From Leadbetterella sp031420365 (GTDB taxonomy: Bacteria; Bacteroidota; Bacteroidia; Cytophagales; Spirosomataceae): DNA of 10,496 bases. The stretch lies in NCBI GenBank assembly GCA_031420365.1, contig JANOMP010000009.1:1-10496 (forward strand), in the 5' to 3' direction. Shown here piece by piece: positions 1-5,947 of the stretch. Numbering within the stretch: the first letter of the stretch is position 1; each line of letters opens with the position of its first letter. The translations under genes and the position numbers were made by a program. The notes below the pieces were generated by a model. It had not been told where the DNA came from. It made no database searches and was given only the letters and a program-made list of their open reading frames with translations.

Positions 1-84
1 TGGTGTCTCAAATCCACTAATGATTAGCTGTGAACGGGGGATATAAATTTGCTTTGATGCTCGAAATTTCAGAGATTTGGCCAT
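1..84 (-). CDS. IS transposase, N-terminal fragment (cut by window edge)
   Basis: The minus strand starts with ATG at 84 and stays open for 28 codons to the window edge, beginning MAKSLKFRASKQIYIP and ending GFETP. From memory of the family this resembles the N-terminus of IS5/IS1182-type DDE transposases common in Bacteroidota, which carry a GFETPF-like motif shortly before the first conserved block. The catalytic core lies outside the window, so neither family nor intactness can be settled. An IS terminus should lie just upstream of the start, within about 85-200. Too short for firm assignment; the call rests on the motif and on the presence of another IS at the opposite edge. Confidence 0.55.
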   Translation of the reverse strand, partial: MAKSLKFRASKQIYIPRSQLIISGFETP

Positions 85-393
85 ATTGTTCACATTTATT
101 AACCTAAATTTACACACTATTCGCTAAATATCAAATATTTAGGCCTAAATCAGCAGACCCTAATTACAGTAGGGGTAAGAATTCCAGTGTCAAAATATTT
201 AAAATGTATAAGAAAAAGAGAAAGGAAAAATAAAAACCACCTTAAGACTTGTAAAAGCCTAACAAAAAACCTTAACACTTAAAAAATATAGCACTATTTG
301 TAAAAAAAATACTAATAAATACTGCCAAAAGCTGGTAATTTCCCCATAGTAGATTTTTAAGTTAAGCTACCCCAATAAACATCGCATAGAATT
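85..393. other. Gene-free AT-rich stretch beside the IS end
   Basis: No convincing reading frame is visible on either strand. It should contain the end of the left IS, but the other terminus is outside the window so inverted repeats cannot be matched. Two local structures stand out: a perfect 14-bp palindrome ATTTAGGCCTAAAT at 137-150, overlapped by a hairpin at 124-142 (arms CTAAATAT and ATATTTAG, 3-nt loop), and a short hairpin with arms CCCTA and TAGGG at about 158-174. The rest is A-rich without clear signals. Confidence 0.5.
124..150. repeat. Overlapping palindromes near the IS end
   Basis: A perfect palindrome ATTTAGGCCTAAAT occupies 137-150 and shares its left half with a hairpin at 124-142 (8-bp arms, loop CAA). 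The two structures are mutually exclusive. The location just upstream of a transposase start suggests an IS terminus or a transposase operator, but nothing in the sequence proves either. Confidence 0.4.
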
Positions 394-394
394 C

Positions 395-489
395 GTCCAA
401 CAAATTTATTCCCAACATTTTGTAGGGCAAACTATTATTGTCTAAATTAGCCCCACAAAACATCGGGAATACTTTAATGTTTTAATGTT
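395..489 (+). repeat. attC-like hairpin site A, upstream of the amidohydrolase gene
   Basis: Begins GTCCAAC (395-401, fits RYYYAAC) and ends at GTT 487-489. Two 21-nt arms, 408-428 and 450-470, are reverse-complementary at 17 of 21 positions, with a 21-nt loop. All four differences are transitions that give A.C mismatches on the top strand but G.T wobbles on the bottom strand, so only the bottom strand folds continuously. Its first half should match the start of a cassette further left, GTTGGAC, which is not found in 1-394. Between the right arm and GTT lies an 8-bp tandem duplication, TTTAATGT twice (473-488). Confidence 0.6.
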
Positions 490-507
490 AGCAATTATTG
501 GAGTAAC

Positions 508-1761
508 ATGAAAAAATACATCATTATAATAATAGCAAGTTTTCCATTCATCTCTTTAGGACAATCAACGATTCTTAAAAACGTGAACATCGTAGATGTT
601 ATCAACGGAAGAATAATTCCTAATAGCACCCTCGAAGTGAAAGATGGCATTATCCTTAAGATTTATAACAACTCGTATGCTGCTGGTAAGGAAGATACAG
701 TTATCGACCTCACCGATAAATTTGTCATTCCAGGTCTCATCGATAGTCATACACATATTGAGCATAGCGCATATTGGACAGACGAATCAAAATATAACCC
801 CCCAAGGGAAAACCTCATTGAGTTATTAAACCATGCATTGTTAGGGGGGCTTACTACAATCCGTGAAATGGCTTGTGATGTACGTGTAATTGGAGAATTA
901 AGTAGAGCCTCCAATATGAATTTTATTGCTTCTCCTAATATTTACTATCCATCGCTATTCGCAAGCCCTGCTTTTTTTGAAGACCCTAGGGCTGCTGGGG
1001 GAACGTTGGGAGAAACTCCTGGTCAAGTATCATGGTTTAGAGCCATAAATGAAGAAACTGATTTGCCCAACGTAATAGCTCAGGCAAAAGGAAATGGGAG
1101 TATGGCTTTAAAACTTTACGCCTTGTTAACCTCTGAACAAATAAAAAGTATTGCCGATGAAGCCCGACTCCAAAATCTAAAAGTTTGGGCGCATGCATAT
1201 ACTCAATTTGCCAAGCCTTCGGAAATAGTTCAAAGCGGTGTGAATAGTGTATCTCATGCTCCATTATTGTTATATGAGTTATCTGATAAACCCGATTATT
1301 CTAAATACCCAGAAAAGGATGAACTGCTACAAGATATCTTCAAAAAAATGATATTGAACAATGTGAGTTTTGATCCAACAATCTTTGTTTACGAAAATGT
1401 ATTGAGAATCAAGAACCAATCTAGCGTAGCAAAGCAAATCACACAAAAAGCTTATGAGGCGGGGGTACGTATTATTGCTGGGACCGATTCTATCAGTGCA
1501 TATCGGCAGGAAAAACTCCCATTTATCCATCGAGAAATTGAGTATTATGCTGACGACTGCAATTTCTCAAATATAGACGCTCTTAAATCTGCAACTATTA
1601 ATGCGGCCATCAACTTGGGTCTAGAAAAAGAGATCGGCTCCATAGAAGAAAAGAAAAAAGCAAACCTTGTAGTTCTTAATGAAAACCCGTTAAAGGATAT
1701 CAGCAAAACAAGAAAGATTCACTTTGTGATGAAAGATGGAATAATATATAAGGCAGAGTAG
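508..1761 (+). CDS. Exported metal-dependent amidohydrolase (imidazolonepropionase-like)
   Basis: A 417-residue protein with a signal peptide (MKKYIIIIIASFPFISLG), so probably periplasmic or exported. It shows the amidohydrolase superfamily signature in order: beta-sandwich strand TILKNVNIVDV, metal-binding HTH at H81/H83 within GLIDSHTHIEH, a likely carbamylated lysine K202 (ALKLYA), H229 (VWAHAY), H250 (SVSHAP), and D327 in AGTDS, then the C-terminal sandwich ending NLVVLNENPLKDI. All expected ligands are present and the length is typical, so it looks functional. Such enzymes hydrolyse amide or ester bonds in cyclic amides, dipeptides or xenobiotics; the substrate cannot be read from sequence. 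GGAG lies 4 nt before the ATG, 21 nt after the cassette-like GTT boundary. A terminator-like hairpin follows at 1836. Confidence 0.85.
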   Translation: MKKYIIIIIASFPFISLGQSTILKNVNIVDVINGRIIPNSTLEVKDGIILKIYNNSYAAGKEDTVIDLTDKFVIPGLIDSHTHIEHSAYWTDESKYNPPRENLIELLNHALLGGLTTIREMACDVRVIGELSRASNMNFIASPNIYYPSLFASPAFFEDPRAAGGTLGETPGQVSWFRAINEETDLPNVIAQAKGNGSMALKLYALLTSEQIKSIADEARLQNLKVWAHAYTQFAKPSEIVQSGVNSVSHAPLLLYELSDKPDYSKYPEKDELLQDIFKKMILNNVSFDPTIFVYENVLRIKNQSSVAKQITQKAYEAGVRIIAGTDSISAYRQEKLPFIHREIEYYADDCNFSNIDALKSATINAAINLGLEKEIGSIEEKKKANLVVLNENPLKDISKTRKIHFVMKDGIIYKAE

Positions 1762-1763
1762 AC

Positions 1764-1957
1764 AATTGCTAACACTGTATATAGCAAATAGGGCGTTCGG
1801 TGGTTAACGAAAGTTCAGTGCTATTTACCAACACCGCCAAATAGTTGATTTGGCTTTTAAGAATGAATAAATTAAAAACAAAATACAACGTTTTGGCTCA
1901 ATGCAAACTTGAAAGTTTATTGCTTTCTACTGCCCTCCTTACCATATACTAAACGTT
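1764..1957 (+). repeat. attC-like hairpin site B between amidohydrolase and TlpA-like genes
   Basis: Starts 2 nt after the amidohydrolase stop with AATTGCTAAC (1764-1773), the exact reverse complement of 487-496 upstream of that gene, and ends at GTT 1955-1957. Outer 18-nt arms at 1777-1794 and 1932-1949 pair at 14 of 18 positions; three of four differences are G.T wobbles on the bottom strand, the fourth is a true mismatch. Three unpaired nt (ACT) follow AAC and five (TAAAC) precede GTT. The interior carries a separate perfect hairpin at 1836-1854. Confidence 0.6.
1836..1858 (+). terminator. Rho-independent terminator-like hairpin
   Basis: Seven-bp perfect stem GCCAAAT / ATTTGGC with a 5-nt loop AGTTG, followed directly by TTTT. 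It lies 75 nt after the amidohydrolase stop, inside the attC-like spacer. It would terminate plus-strand transcription before the next gene; the T tract is short, so efficiency is uncertain. Confidence 0.5.
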
Positions 1958-1979
1958 GTAGCCAATAAAAGAAAAATTT

Positions 1980-2999
1980 ATGACAAATTTGAATACCTTT
2001 AGCAAACTTATGATTGTAACTATTATTGTTCTAATACAATCCTGTAACTCGCAAGTCAAAAAGATAAATGGATTTATTGTCAATGGGAAAATTGAAAATC
2101 TTGAAAATGGAAATGTTCTTTTATCAAAATTAGATTTAGCTACTAATGAAAAAATTGATGTTGACTCAACAGAAATAATAGATGGGAATTTTTCTTTTGA
2201 AGGGAAAATTGAAAGTCCCTATATACACACACTTTCCTTTAACAGCAGAAAAGAACGGATTCATTTTTTTTTAGAAAATAGTGAGATATCTATTTTAGGT
2301 GACCTTAATAACTTAGAAGATGTCAAGATCATTGGATCAAGAGAAGATAGTTTGTTTCATACCTATAAGATTGAAGATGTTTTTAATAGAAAAAAAGGGA
2401 TGGAAATAATGCTCAAATATCCTGGCTATTCATTCGCAGCGTTTACTGCTTATTATCAATTTCAAATGTTCAATATTCAATCAGATACAATGGAAATTAT
2501 AGTGAACGGTTTTAAAGAACCTGTCAATAAATCAATCTATTTTAAACATTTGAACAATTTGTATAGTACAATAAAGAGAGTTGCAATATCTCAACCTGCT
2601 CCAAGTTTTTCAGTTCCAGATACATCTGGAAAGCTTGTCGAATTAGATGATTTTAAGGGAAAACATGTTCTTATTCATTTTTGGGCTTCTTGGTGCGCAC
2701 CTTGCAGAGCTGCTAATCCTGGACTAATTGAAGTATACAACCGATTTTCTGATAAAAACTTTACAATTATAGGAATCTCAATTGAAAAAAATGAAGACCA
2801 TTGGAAATTAGCTATTGAAAATGACAAACTACCATGGATTAACTTATCTAATTTGAAAGGGTGGGATAAAGTCTCTGAAAATTATGGTGTAAAAGCCATT
2901 CCTCAGAATTTCTTGTTAGATCCTTATGGAGTTATAATTGATAAAAATATTGAACCAGAGCATCTGATTGATAAACTTGACAAAATATTGGCTTATTGA
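1980..2999 (+). CDS. TlpA/ResA-like thiol-disulfide oxidoreductase lipoprotein
   Basis: A 339-residue lipoprotein. The N-terminus has a signal peptide with lipobox LIQSC, lipidated Cys at 22. Residues about 28-120 form a beta-rich domain (VNGKIENLENGNVLLSKL) of the DUF4369 type that often precedes thioredoxin domains in Bacteroidota. The C-terminal thioredoxin domain (about 203-339) begins QPAPSFSVPDTSGK and carries the redox motif WCAPC (C239, C242) and the cis-proline loop AIPQNF (P308). The family reduces or isomerises disulfides in exported proteins, for example in cytochrome c maturation; the partner here is unknown. The helical linker between domains is somewhat short for the family. 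It begins 25 nt after the cassette-like GTT at 1955, and TGGCTACAAC follows its stop, pairing with GTTGTAGCCA upstream. Confidence 0.88.
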   Translation: MTNLNTFSKLMIVTIIVLIQSCNSQVKKINGFIVNGKIENLENGNVLLSKLDLATNEKIDVDSTEIIDGNFSFEGKIESPYIHTLSFNSRKERIHFFLENSEISILGDLNNLEDVKIIGSREDSLFHTYKIEDVFNRKKGMEIMLKYPGYSFAAFTAYYQFQMFNIQSDTMEIIVNGFKEPVNKSIYFKHLNNLYSTIKRVAISQPAPSFSVPDTSGKLVELDDFKGKHVLIHFWASWCAPCRAANPGLIEVYNRFSDKNFTIIGISIEKNEDHWKLAIENDKLPWINLSNLKGWDKVSENYGVKAIPQNFLLDPYGVIIDKNIEPEHLIDKLDKILAY

Positions 3000-3013
3000 T
3001 ACGAATAAATTAC

Positions 3014-3143
3014 TGGCTACAACAAAAAATATAGTACATTTGGTAGATAGTGCTAAACACGAAGATAATAGCAATAATTAAAATTAGTCGTAACTTGAAA
3101 ATGAAGTGTTGCAAAATGCCAAACGCACCATATTCAAACCGTT
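3014..3143 (+). repeat. attC-like hairpin site C between TlpA-like and unknown lipoprotein genes
   Basis: Starts with TGGCTACAAC (3014-3023), exact reverse complement of 1955-1964, and ends at GTT 3141-3143. Arms of 18 nt at 3028-3045 and 3117-3134 pair at 14 of 18 positions. Three differences are bottom-strand G.T wobbles and one is a top-strand wobble. Four unpaired nt (AAAA) follow AAC and six (CAAACC) precede GTT, the same two-nucleotide excess on the right as in site B. Interior pairing continues weakly (GTGCTAAACAC against GTGTTGC). Confidence 0.6.
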
Positions 3144-3186
3144 GTGCGAAACCTTAAACTTATCCTTTCAATATAAAAAAAGTTAA

Positions 3187-3840
3187 ATGAGCAAAAACAT
3201 TAGACCTTGCCAAAATAGAATAGCACTTATAAGCACTACTATTATTATTCTATATTATCTAACATCTTGTACTGTTTCGGAGAAAGTGACTGCAAGGAAA
3301 ACTAATGATGATGAACAAATCTATCTACGTCAAATACGTAATGATTTCATAACACATAAAGAAGATGTCACAGTCATTTACAATATTGGTAGCAGGATTG
3401 TGAAACGTATCGATTCTTTATTCAATGGACTTAGGAAAGACACAGTAAACTCAACCCTAATTAATAGAATTATGACCACCAGAGCCTATAACCTTACTAT
3501 TCTGGCTTATAAGGATATTTTGAATGGTAACTATATTAAGGATGCAAACTTAAAACTTAAAATTGCCACACATATTGCAGGGTTCGAAGGTTTGGCTCAA
3601 TCAAAACGATCATGGGATGAGCAATGGGACAAAACAGCAAGACCATACATCTATGACAATGGTTTATTTAAACCAGTAGATCAAAAGAGCAATATTATAT
3701 TTGATCCTGTATTTCGGTCTGTTTTGTTCGATAGACGAATGTTTGCTCATGATGTAGAAATCATAACCCCCGGAATTTTATCATCAGCGGATTCTGTAAT
3801 TGTCTCCATCGATGTGCTGCTGAAAAGTAAATCAAATTAA
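3187..3840 (+). CDS. Lipoprotein of unknown function
   Basis: A 217-residue protein with a hydrophobic signal segment (residues about 12-27) and lipobox YLTSC, so probably lipid-anchored outside the cytoplasm. The mature part is mostly helical and charged, with an even spread of hydrophobic residues (for example DFITHKEDVTVIYNIGSRIV) suggesting a helical bundle. The pattern TTRAYNLTILAYKDILNGNYIKD loosely recalls the 'T..AYE.L..SG.LELI' segment of DUF6090-type flavobacterial proteins, but this is only a faint resemblance. No catalytic motif is visible. The gene starts 46 nt after the cassette-like GTT at 3141 and its stop is followed 24 nt later by CGCACAAC, complement of GTTGTGCG. Most convincing as a passenger gene of the candidate array. 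Confidence 0.7.
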   Translation: MSKNIRPCQNRIALISTTIIILYYLTSCTVSEKVTARKTNDDEQIYLRQIRNDFITHKEDVTVIYNIGSRIVKRIDSLFNGLRKDTVNSTLINRIMTTRAYNLTILAYKDILNGNYIKDANLKLKIATHIAGFEGLAQSKRSWDEQWDKTARPYIYDNGLFKPVDQKSNIIFDPVFRSVLFDRRMFAHDVEIITPGILSSADSVIVSIDVLLKSKSN

Positions 3841-3859
3841 AGACCCTTTTATTGTAAAA

Positions 3860-3934
3860 GGCTACGCACAACATTTAAACATTTAGCAGGGTAGAAGAAA
3901 GACCCCACTAAAAGACCTTTCTAAATTGGGTGTT
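3860..3934 (+). repeat. attC-like hairpin site D, irregular, at the array end
   Basis: Begins GGCTACGCACAAC (3860-3872), complementary at 11 of 13 positions to 3141-3153 upstream of the preceding gene. Inner arms TTTAGCAGGGT (3882-3892) and ACCCCACTAAA (3902-3912) pair with two differences, both bottom-strand G.T wobbles, and a 9-nt loop. An outer stem 3873-3879 with 3920-3926 has one more such wobble. A candidate GTT end is at 3932-3934. It is shorter and less regular than the other three sites, and no downstream gene carries the complement of GTTGCATCCC, so the array probably stops or was truncated here. Confidence 0.45.
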
Positions 3935-3949
3935 GCATCCCAATCTTTT
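3925..3949 (+). terminator. Terminator-like hairpin downstream of the unknown lipoprotein gene
   Basis: ATTGGG (3925-3930) and CCCAAT (3939-3944) form a 6-bp stem with an 8-nt loop, followed by CTTTT. It can be enlarged by CTAAAAGA (3908-3915) with TCTTTTAG (3944-3951), which competes with attC-like site D. It could end transcription from the array, about 85 nt after the stop. Confidence 0.45.
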
Positions 3950-4073
3950 AGCTAGCGGAAGGCTGCCCCCACGTGTTCGGCGAAACTGGTGCGGAGGCAA
4001 AGTCGATAAAGTAGCCACTTAGTAGATTTTAGGCGGCTTTTCTGTATAATGTAACAATAATTGCAAATAAACA

Positions 4074-4265
4074 ATGACAGAATCCCAAAACATAGAATAC
4101 AAAGCAATTTGGCACGATGAAACCTTAAAATCGGTTTATGGCTTTGCCAACCTGCCTGCCGGCAAGGCAGGTGCACAAGGCGGTGTAATTTTTATCGGCA
4201 AAGACGATGATGGAAAAATTGTTGGCGTTGACGATTATAAAAAGTTGATGGAATTCAAAATTTGA
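4074..4265 (+). pseudogene. AlbA_2-domain (Schlafen-like) gene, 3'-truncated
   Basis: The start MTESQNIEYKAIWHDE and the following GGVIFIGKDDDGKIVGVDDYKKLME match the N-terminus of AlbA_2 / putative DNA-binding, Schlafen-like proteins (family knowledge), whose motif is an acidic SxxIEYK start, then a GGxIxIG strand and DDDGxxxG turn. Such proteins run to about 120-200 residues or more; this one stops at 63 residues right after KKLME, where homologues continue, and 8 bp further the rhuM start appears. The 3' part has therefore been deleted. Residues LPAGKAG are an in-frame insertion coded by a palindrome at 4151-4171. In Bacteroidota, AlbA_2 and rhuM genes often sit inside type I restriction-modification operons, which fits the neighbour, but no hsd gene remains. 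Confidence 0.7.
4151..4172 (+). repeat. Small palindromic repeat inserted in frame in a coding sequence
   Basis: Arms CCTGCCT and AGGCAGG around a GCCGGC-centred loop, GC-rich in an AT-rich surrounding. It encodes LPAGKAG, absent from the expected motif GFAN-AQGGVIFIG of AlbA_2 proteins. I recall peptides of this kind (PAGKAG, PAGRQAG) as scattered insertions in Bacteroidota proteins, which suggests a dispersed short element tolerated in frame. Confidence 0.55.
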
Positions 4266-4272
4266 GTAAAAA

Positions 4273-5066
4273 ATGAGTAACCTGAAAAATATAATACTTT
4301 ACAGTACTCCCACTGGCAATATTAAAGTAGAAGTAGTTTTTAATAAGCAAACTTTTGGCTTAGCCAGAAGGCTATGGCAACTTTACTTGCGGTAGAAGTG
4401 CCAGCTATTAGTAAGCATTTAAAAAACATATTTGAAACCAATGAATTAGAGTTGAATTCAGTTGTTTCCAAAATGGAAACAACTGCCACCGATGGCAAAA
4501 AATACCAAACAACTTTTTATTGCCTTGAAGCTGTTTTAGCTGTTGGGTATAGGGTAAACTCTACACAAGCTACTCAGTTTAGGATATGGGCAACCAATAC
4601 ACTTAAAGAATTTATAATAAAAGGTTTTATATTAGATGATGAACGGCTAAAACAAGGCAAAGATTTTGGTCAGGATTATTTTGATGAGTTACTTGAACGT
4701 ATCAGAGAAATACGTGCAAGCGAACGTAGATTTTATCAAAAAATAACCGATATATATGCCCTATCAGTAGATTATGATAAAGAAGCAGCAACAACAAAAG
4801 ATTTTTTTGCGACAGTACAAAATAAATTACATTGGGCAATTACAGGTAAAACGGCAGCCGAAATAATATATACCGAAGCGGATGCCACAAAAATATTTAT
4901 GGGGTTAAAAACATGGAAAGCTGCTCCTTCAGAAAAAATTATAAAAAGCGATGTGAGTGTTGCAAAAAATTATTTGCACGAAGAGCATATAAACCAAATG
5001 GGCAAATTGAACAATTACAAGTTTGTCAAAGTAGAACTAGGTATAAATTCTGTTATAAATATTTAA
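4273..5066 (+). pseudogene. rhuM: rhuM-family gene, frameshifted and 3'-truncated
   Basis: Codons from ATG 4273 give MSNLKNIILYSTPTGNIKVE, the usual RhuM start, but after NKQTF the frame breaks: adding one T to the run at 4353-4356 restores FWLSQKAMATLLAVEVPAIS. The rest, in the shifted frame from 4374, reads SKHLKNIFETNELE, YRVNSTQATQFRIWATNTLK, DYFDELLERIREIRASERRF and HWAITGKTAAEIIYTEADA, diagnostic of the Virulence_RhuM family. After HEEHINQMGKLNN the family sequence stops and an unrelated tail (YKFVKVELGINSVINI) follows, so roughly the last 70 residues of a usual 330-340 are missing. RhuM function is poorly known; genes are often embedded in type I restriction-modification operons. Two independent lesions make this a pseudogene. 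Confidence 0.85.
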
Positions 5067-5141
5067 TTTTGAAATACCTGAATTTTTTTAGAATAATACA
5101 ATTAACATAAATTATTCCAAATAAATAAGTGGATTTGGCGT

Positions 5142-5594
5142 TTGATGTTAAAAAAACTAGTCATGAAAATTCTATTTTTCTTTTTTCTTTTCCAAACATT
5201 AGTTTATAGCTGTACAAAATCTAATGAAGTTAGTCCAAACTTATCAATTGTTGGCAAGTGGGAGCATACTTATCAAATTCAGAATCTTAATGTAGATGGA
5301 TCTTGGAGTGAATGGATGACAATAAATACGTTGATTGCTTTGCCAACTTATGAGTTTACAGAAAAAGGCAGATTTTTGATCAATGGAAAAATTGATGAAA
5401 GTTGCTGTCTACCTGGAAGTTTTTTTAAATTGAACGGAGAAATAATTAGTTTTCAATATGAAAAGGCTCCAGACTGTAGCACAATTAAATGTGCCAATGC
5501 TAATGAAAAAACGATTTTCTCAATCGACAAAAACGTTTTAGTATTAATAGAATCAAATGGAAGAGTGAAGAATAGATATAAGAGAATACAATGA
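5142..5594 (+). CDS. Small lipocalin-like lipoprotein
   Basis: Up to 150 residues; a second ATG at 5163 (MKILFFFFLFQTLVYSC) gives a more typical lipoprotein signal and may be the true start (143 residues). Lipobox LVYSC implies lipid anchoring. The mature region opens with SIVGKWEHTYQ, the GxW motif of lipocalin-like Bacteroidota proteins, followed by alternating beta-strands (YEFTEKGRFLING, FFKLNGEIISFQYE, EKTIFSIDKNVLVLIE). Four cysteines (two adjacent in ESCCLP, then DCSTIKC) may form disulfides. Function unknown; such proteins probably bind small hydrophobic ligands. It starts 75 bp after the rhuM remnant and shows no cassette-like ends. Confidence 0.7.
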   Translation: MMLKKLVMKILFFFFLFQTLVYSCTKSNEVSPNLSIVGKWEHTYQIQNLNVDGSWSEWMTINTLIALPTYEFTEKGRFLINGKIDESCCLPGSFFKLNGEIISFQYEKAPDCSTIKCANANEKTIFSIDKNVLVLIESNGRVKNRYKRIQ

Positions 5595-5947
5595 ATTTAA
5601 TATTTCAAGAAAGAATTTTGCATTTATTTATCTTTAAGAATCTTGCTTTTTAAAACTAGTAACCAACCTTTTTTGAGCTCATGCACACTTATAGAAGTTT
5701 TTAATTCTATTTAATCCATAAATTTTCAGATATTTATATGCTCTAAATTAGGTAATTCAGAGGGCATTAAATCCGGTTTTCAATTTATAGCCAATTTTGC
5801 ATTTACTTCAAAAGATACTTTAAGATTTTGGTTTTTGTCAAAAGAGATATTTGTCCCAAACAAATTCTTTTCTCCATATTTCTATCTCCTCATAAATTAT
5901 TGCCTTAATTTTGGCAAAAATCTAATTCTTATAGAAGTATTGAAAAG
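5595..5947. other. Intergenic stretch with a decayed minus-strand frame
   Basis: No intact gene. Minus-strand codons at 5624-5881 look like a degraded coding sequence (listed separately). No clear promoter was found for the membrane protein at 5948; a hairpin TTGCC / GGCAA sits at about 5900-5918, upstream of its start, without a T tract. Confidence 0.4.
5624..5881 (-). pseudogene. Decayed coding remnant, function not recognised
   Basis: One minus-strand frame reads KYGEKNLFGTNISFDKNQ, then SFEVNAKLAIN, stop, KPDLMPSELPNLEHINI, stop, KFMD, stop, and IELKTSISVHELKKGWLLV to a final stop. Eighty-five codons with only three internal stops, protein-like composition and a KNQ...KVSFEV strand pattern suggest a dead gene. 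An in-frame stop (TAG) also lies just upstream, and another frame before it (IIYEEIEIWRKE) may be its continuation. I do not recognise the family; chance is possible in AT-rich DNA. Confidence 0.3.

Larger units (their letters stand above)
394..3934 (+). mobile_element. Candidate integron-like gene cassette array (no integrase seen)
   Basis: Three consecutive plus-strand genes are each enclosed by reverse-complementary ends about 0.7-1.3 kb apart: GTTAGCAATT (487-496) with AATTGCTAAC (1764-1773); GTTGTAGCCA (1955-1964) with TGGCTACAAC (3014-3023); GTTGTGCG (3141-3148) with CGCACAAC (3865-3872). Between genes lie long imperfect hairpins running from AAC to GTT. In integrons each cassette's first bases complement the first half of its own attC, exactly this arrangement. 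Starts lie 21, 25 and 46 nt after GTT, leaving little room for promoters, as in cassettes. Against a classical integron: cores GTTAGCA, GTTGTAG and GTTGTGC do not match GTTRRRY, and no tyrosine recombinase is visible. Alternatives are composite inverted-repeat elements or RNA hairpins. The structure is seen; the mobility is inferred. Confidence 0.55.

Noticed and set aside
3035..3042. TACATTTG, a match to the Bacteroidota -7 promoter motif TAnnTTTG
   Set aside because: It lies inside the left arm of attC-like site C, no fitting -33 element was seen, and the short motif is expected by chance.
3952..4176. Minus-strand 74-codon frame containing CRQAG
   Set aside because: It is the antisense of the AlbA_2 fragment and its leader; the CRQAG piece is just the reverse reading of the palindromic insert.
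5606..5652. CAAGA ... TCTTG followed by CTTTTT as terminator after the lipocalin-like gene
   Set aside because: Five-bp stem with a loop of about 30 nt is too weak.
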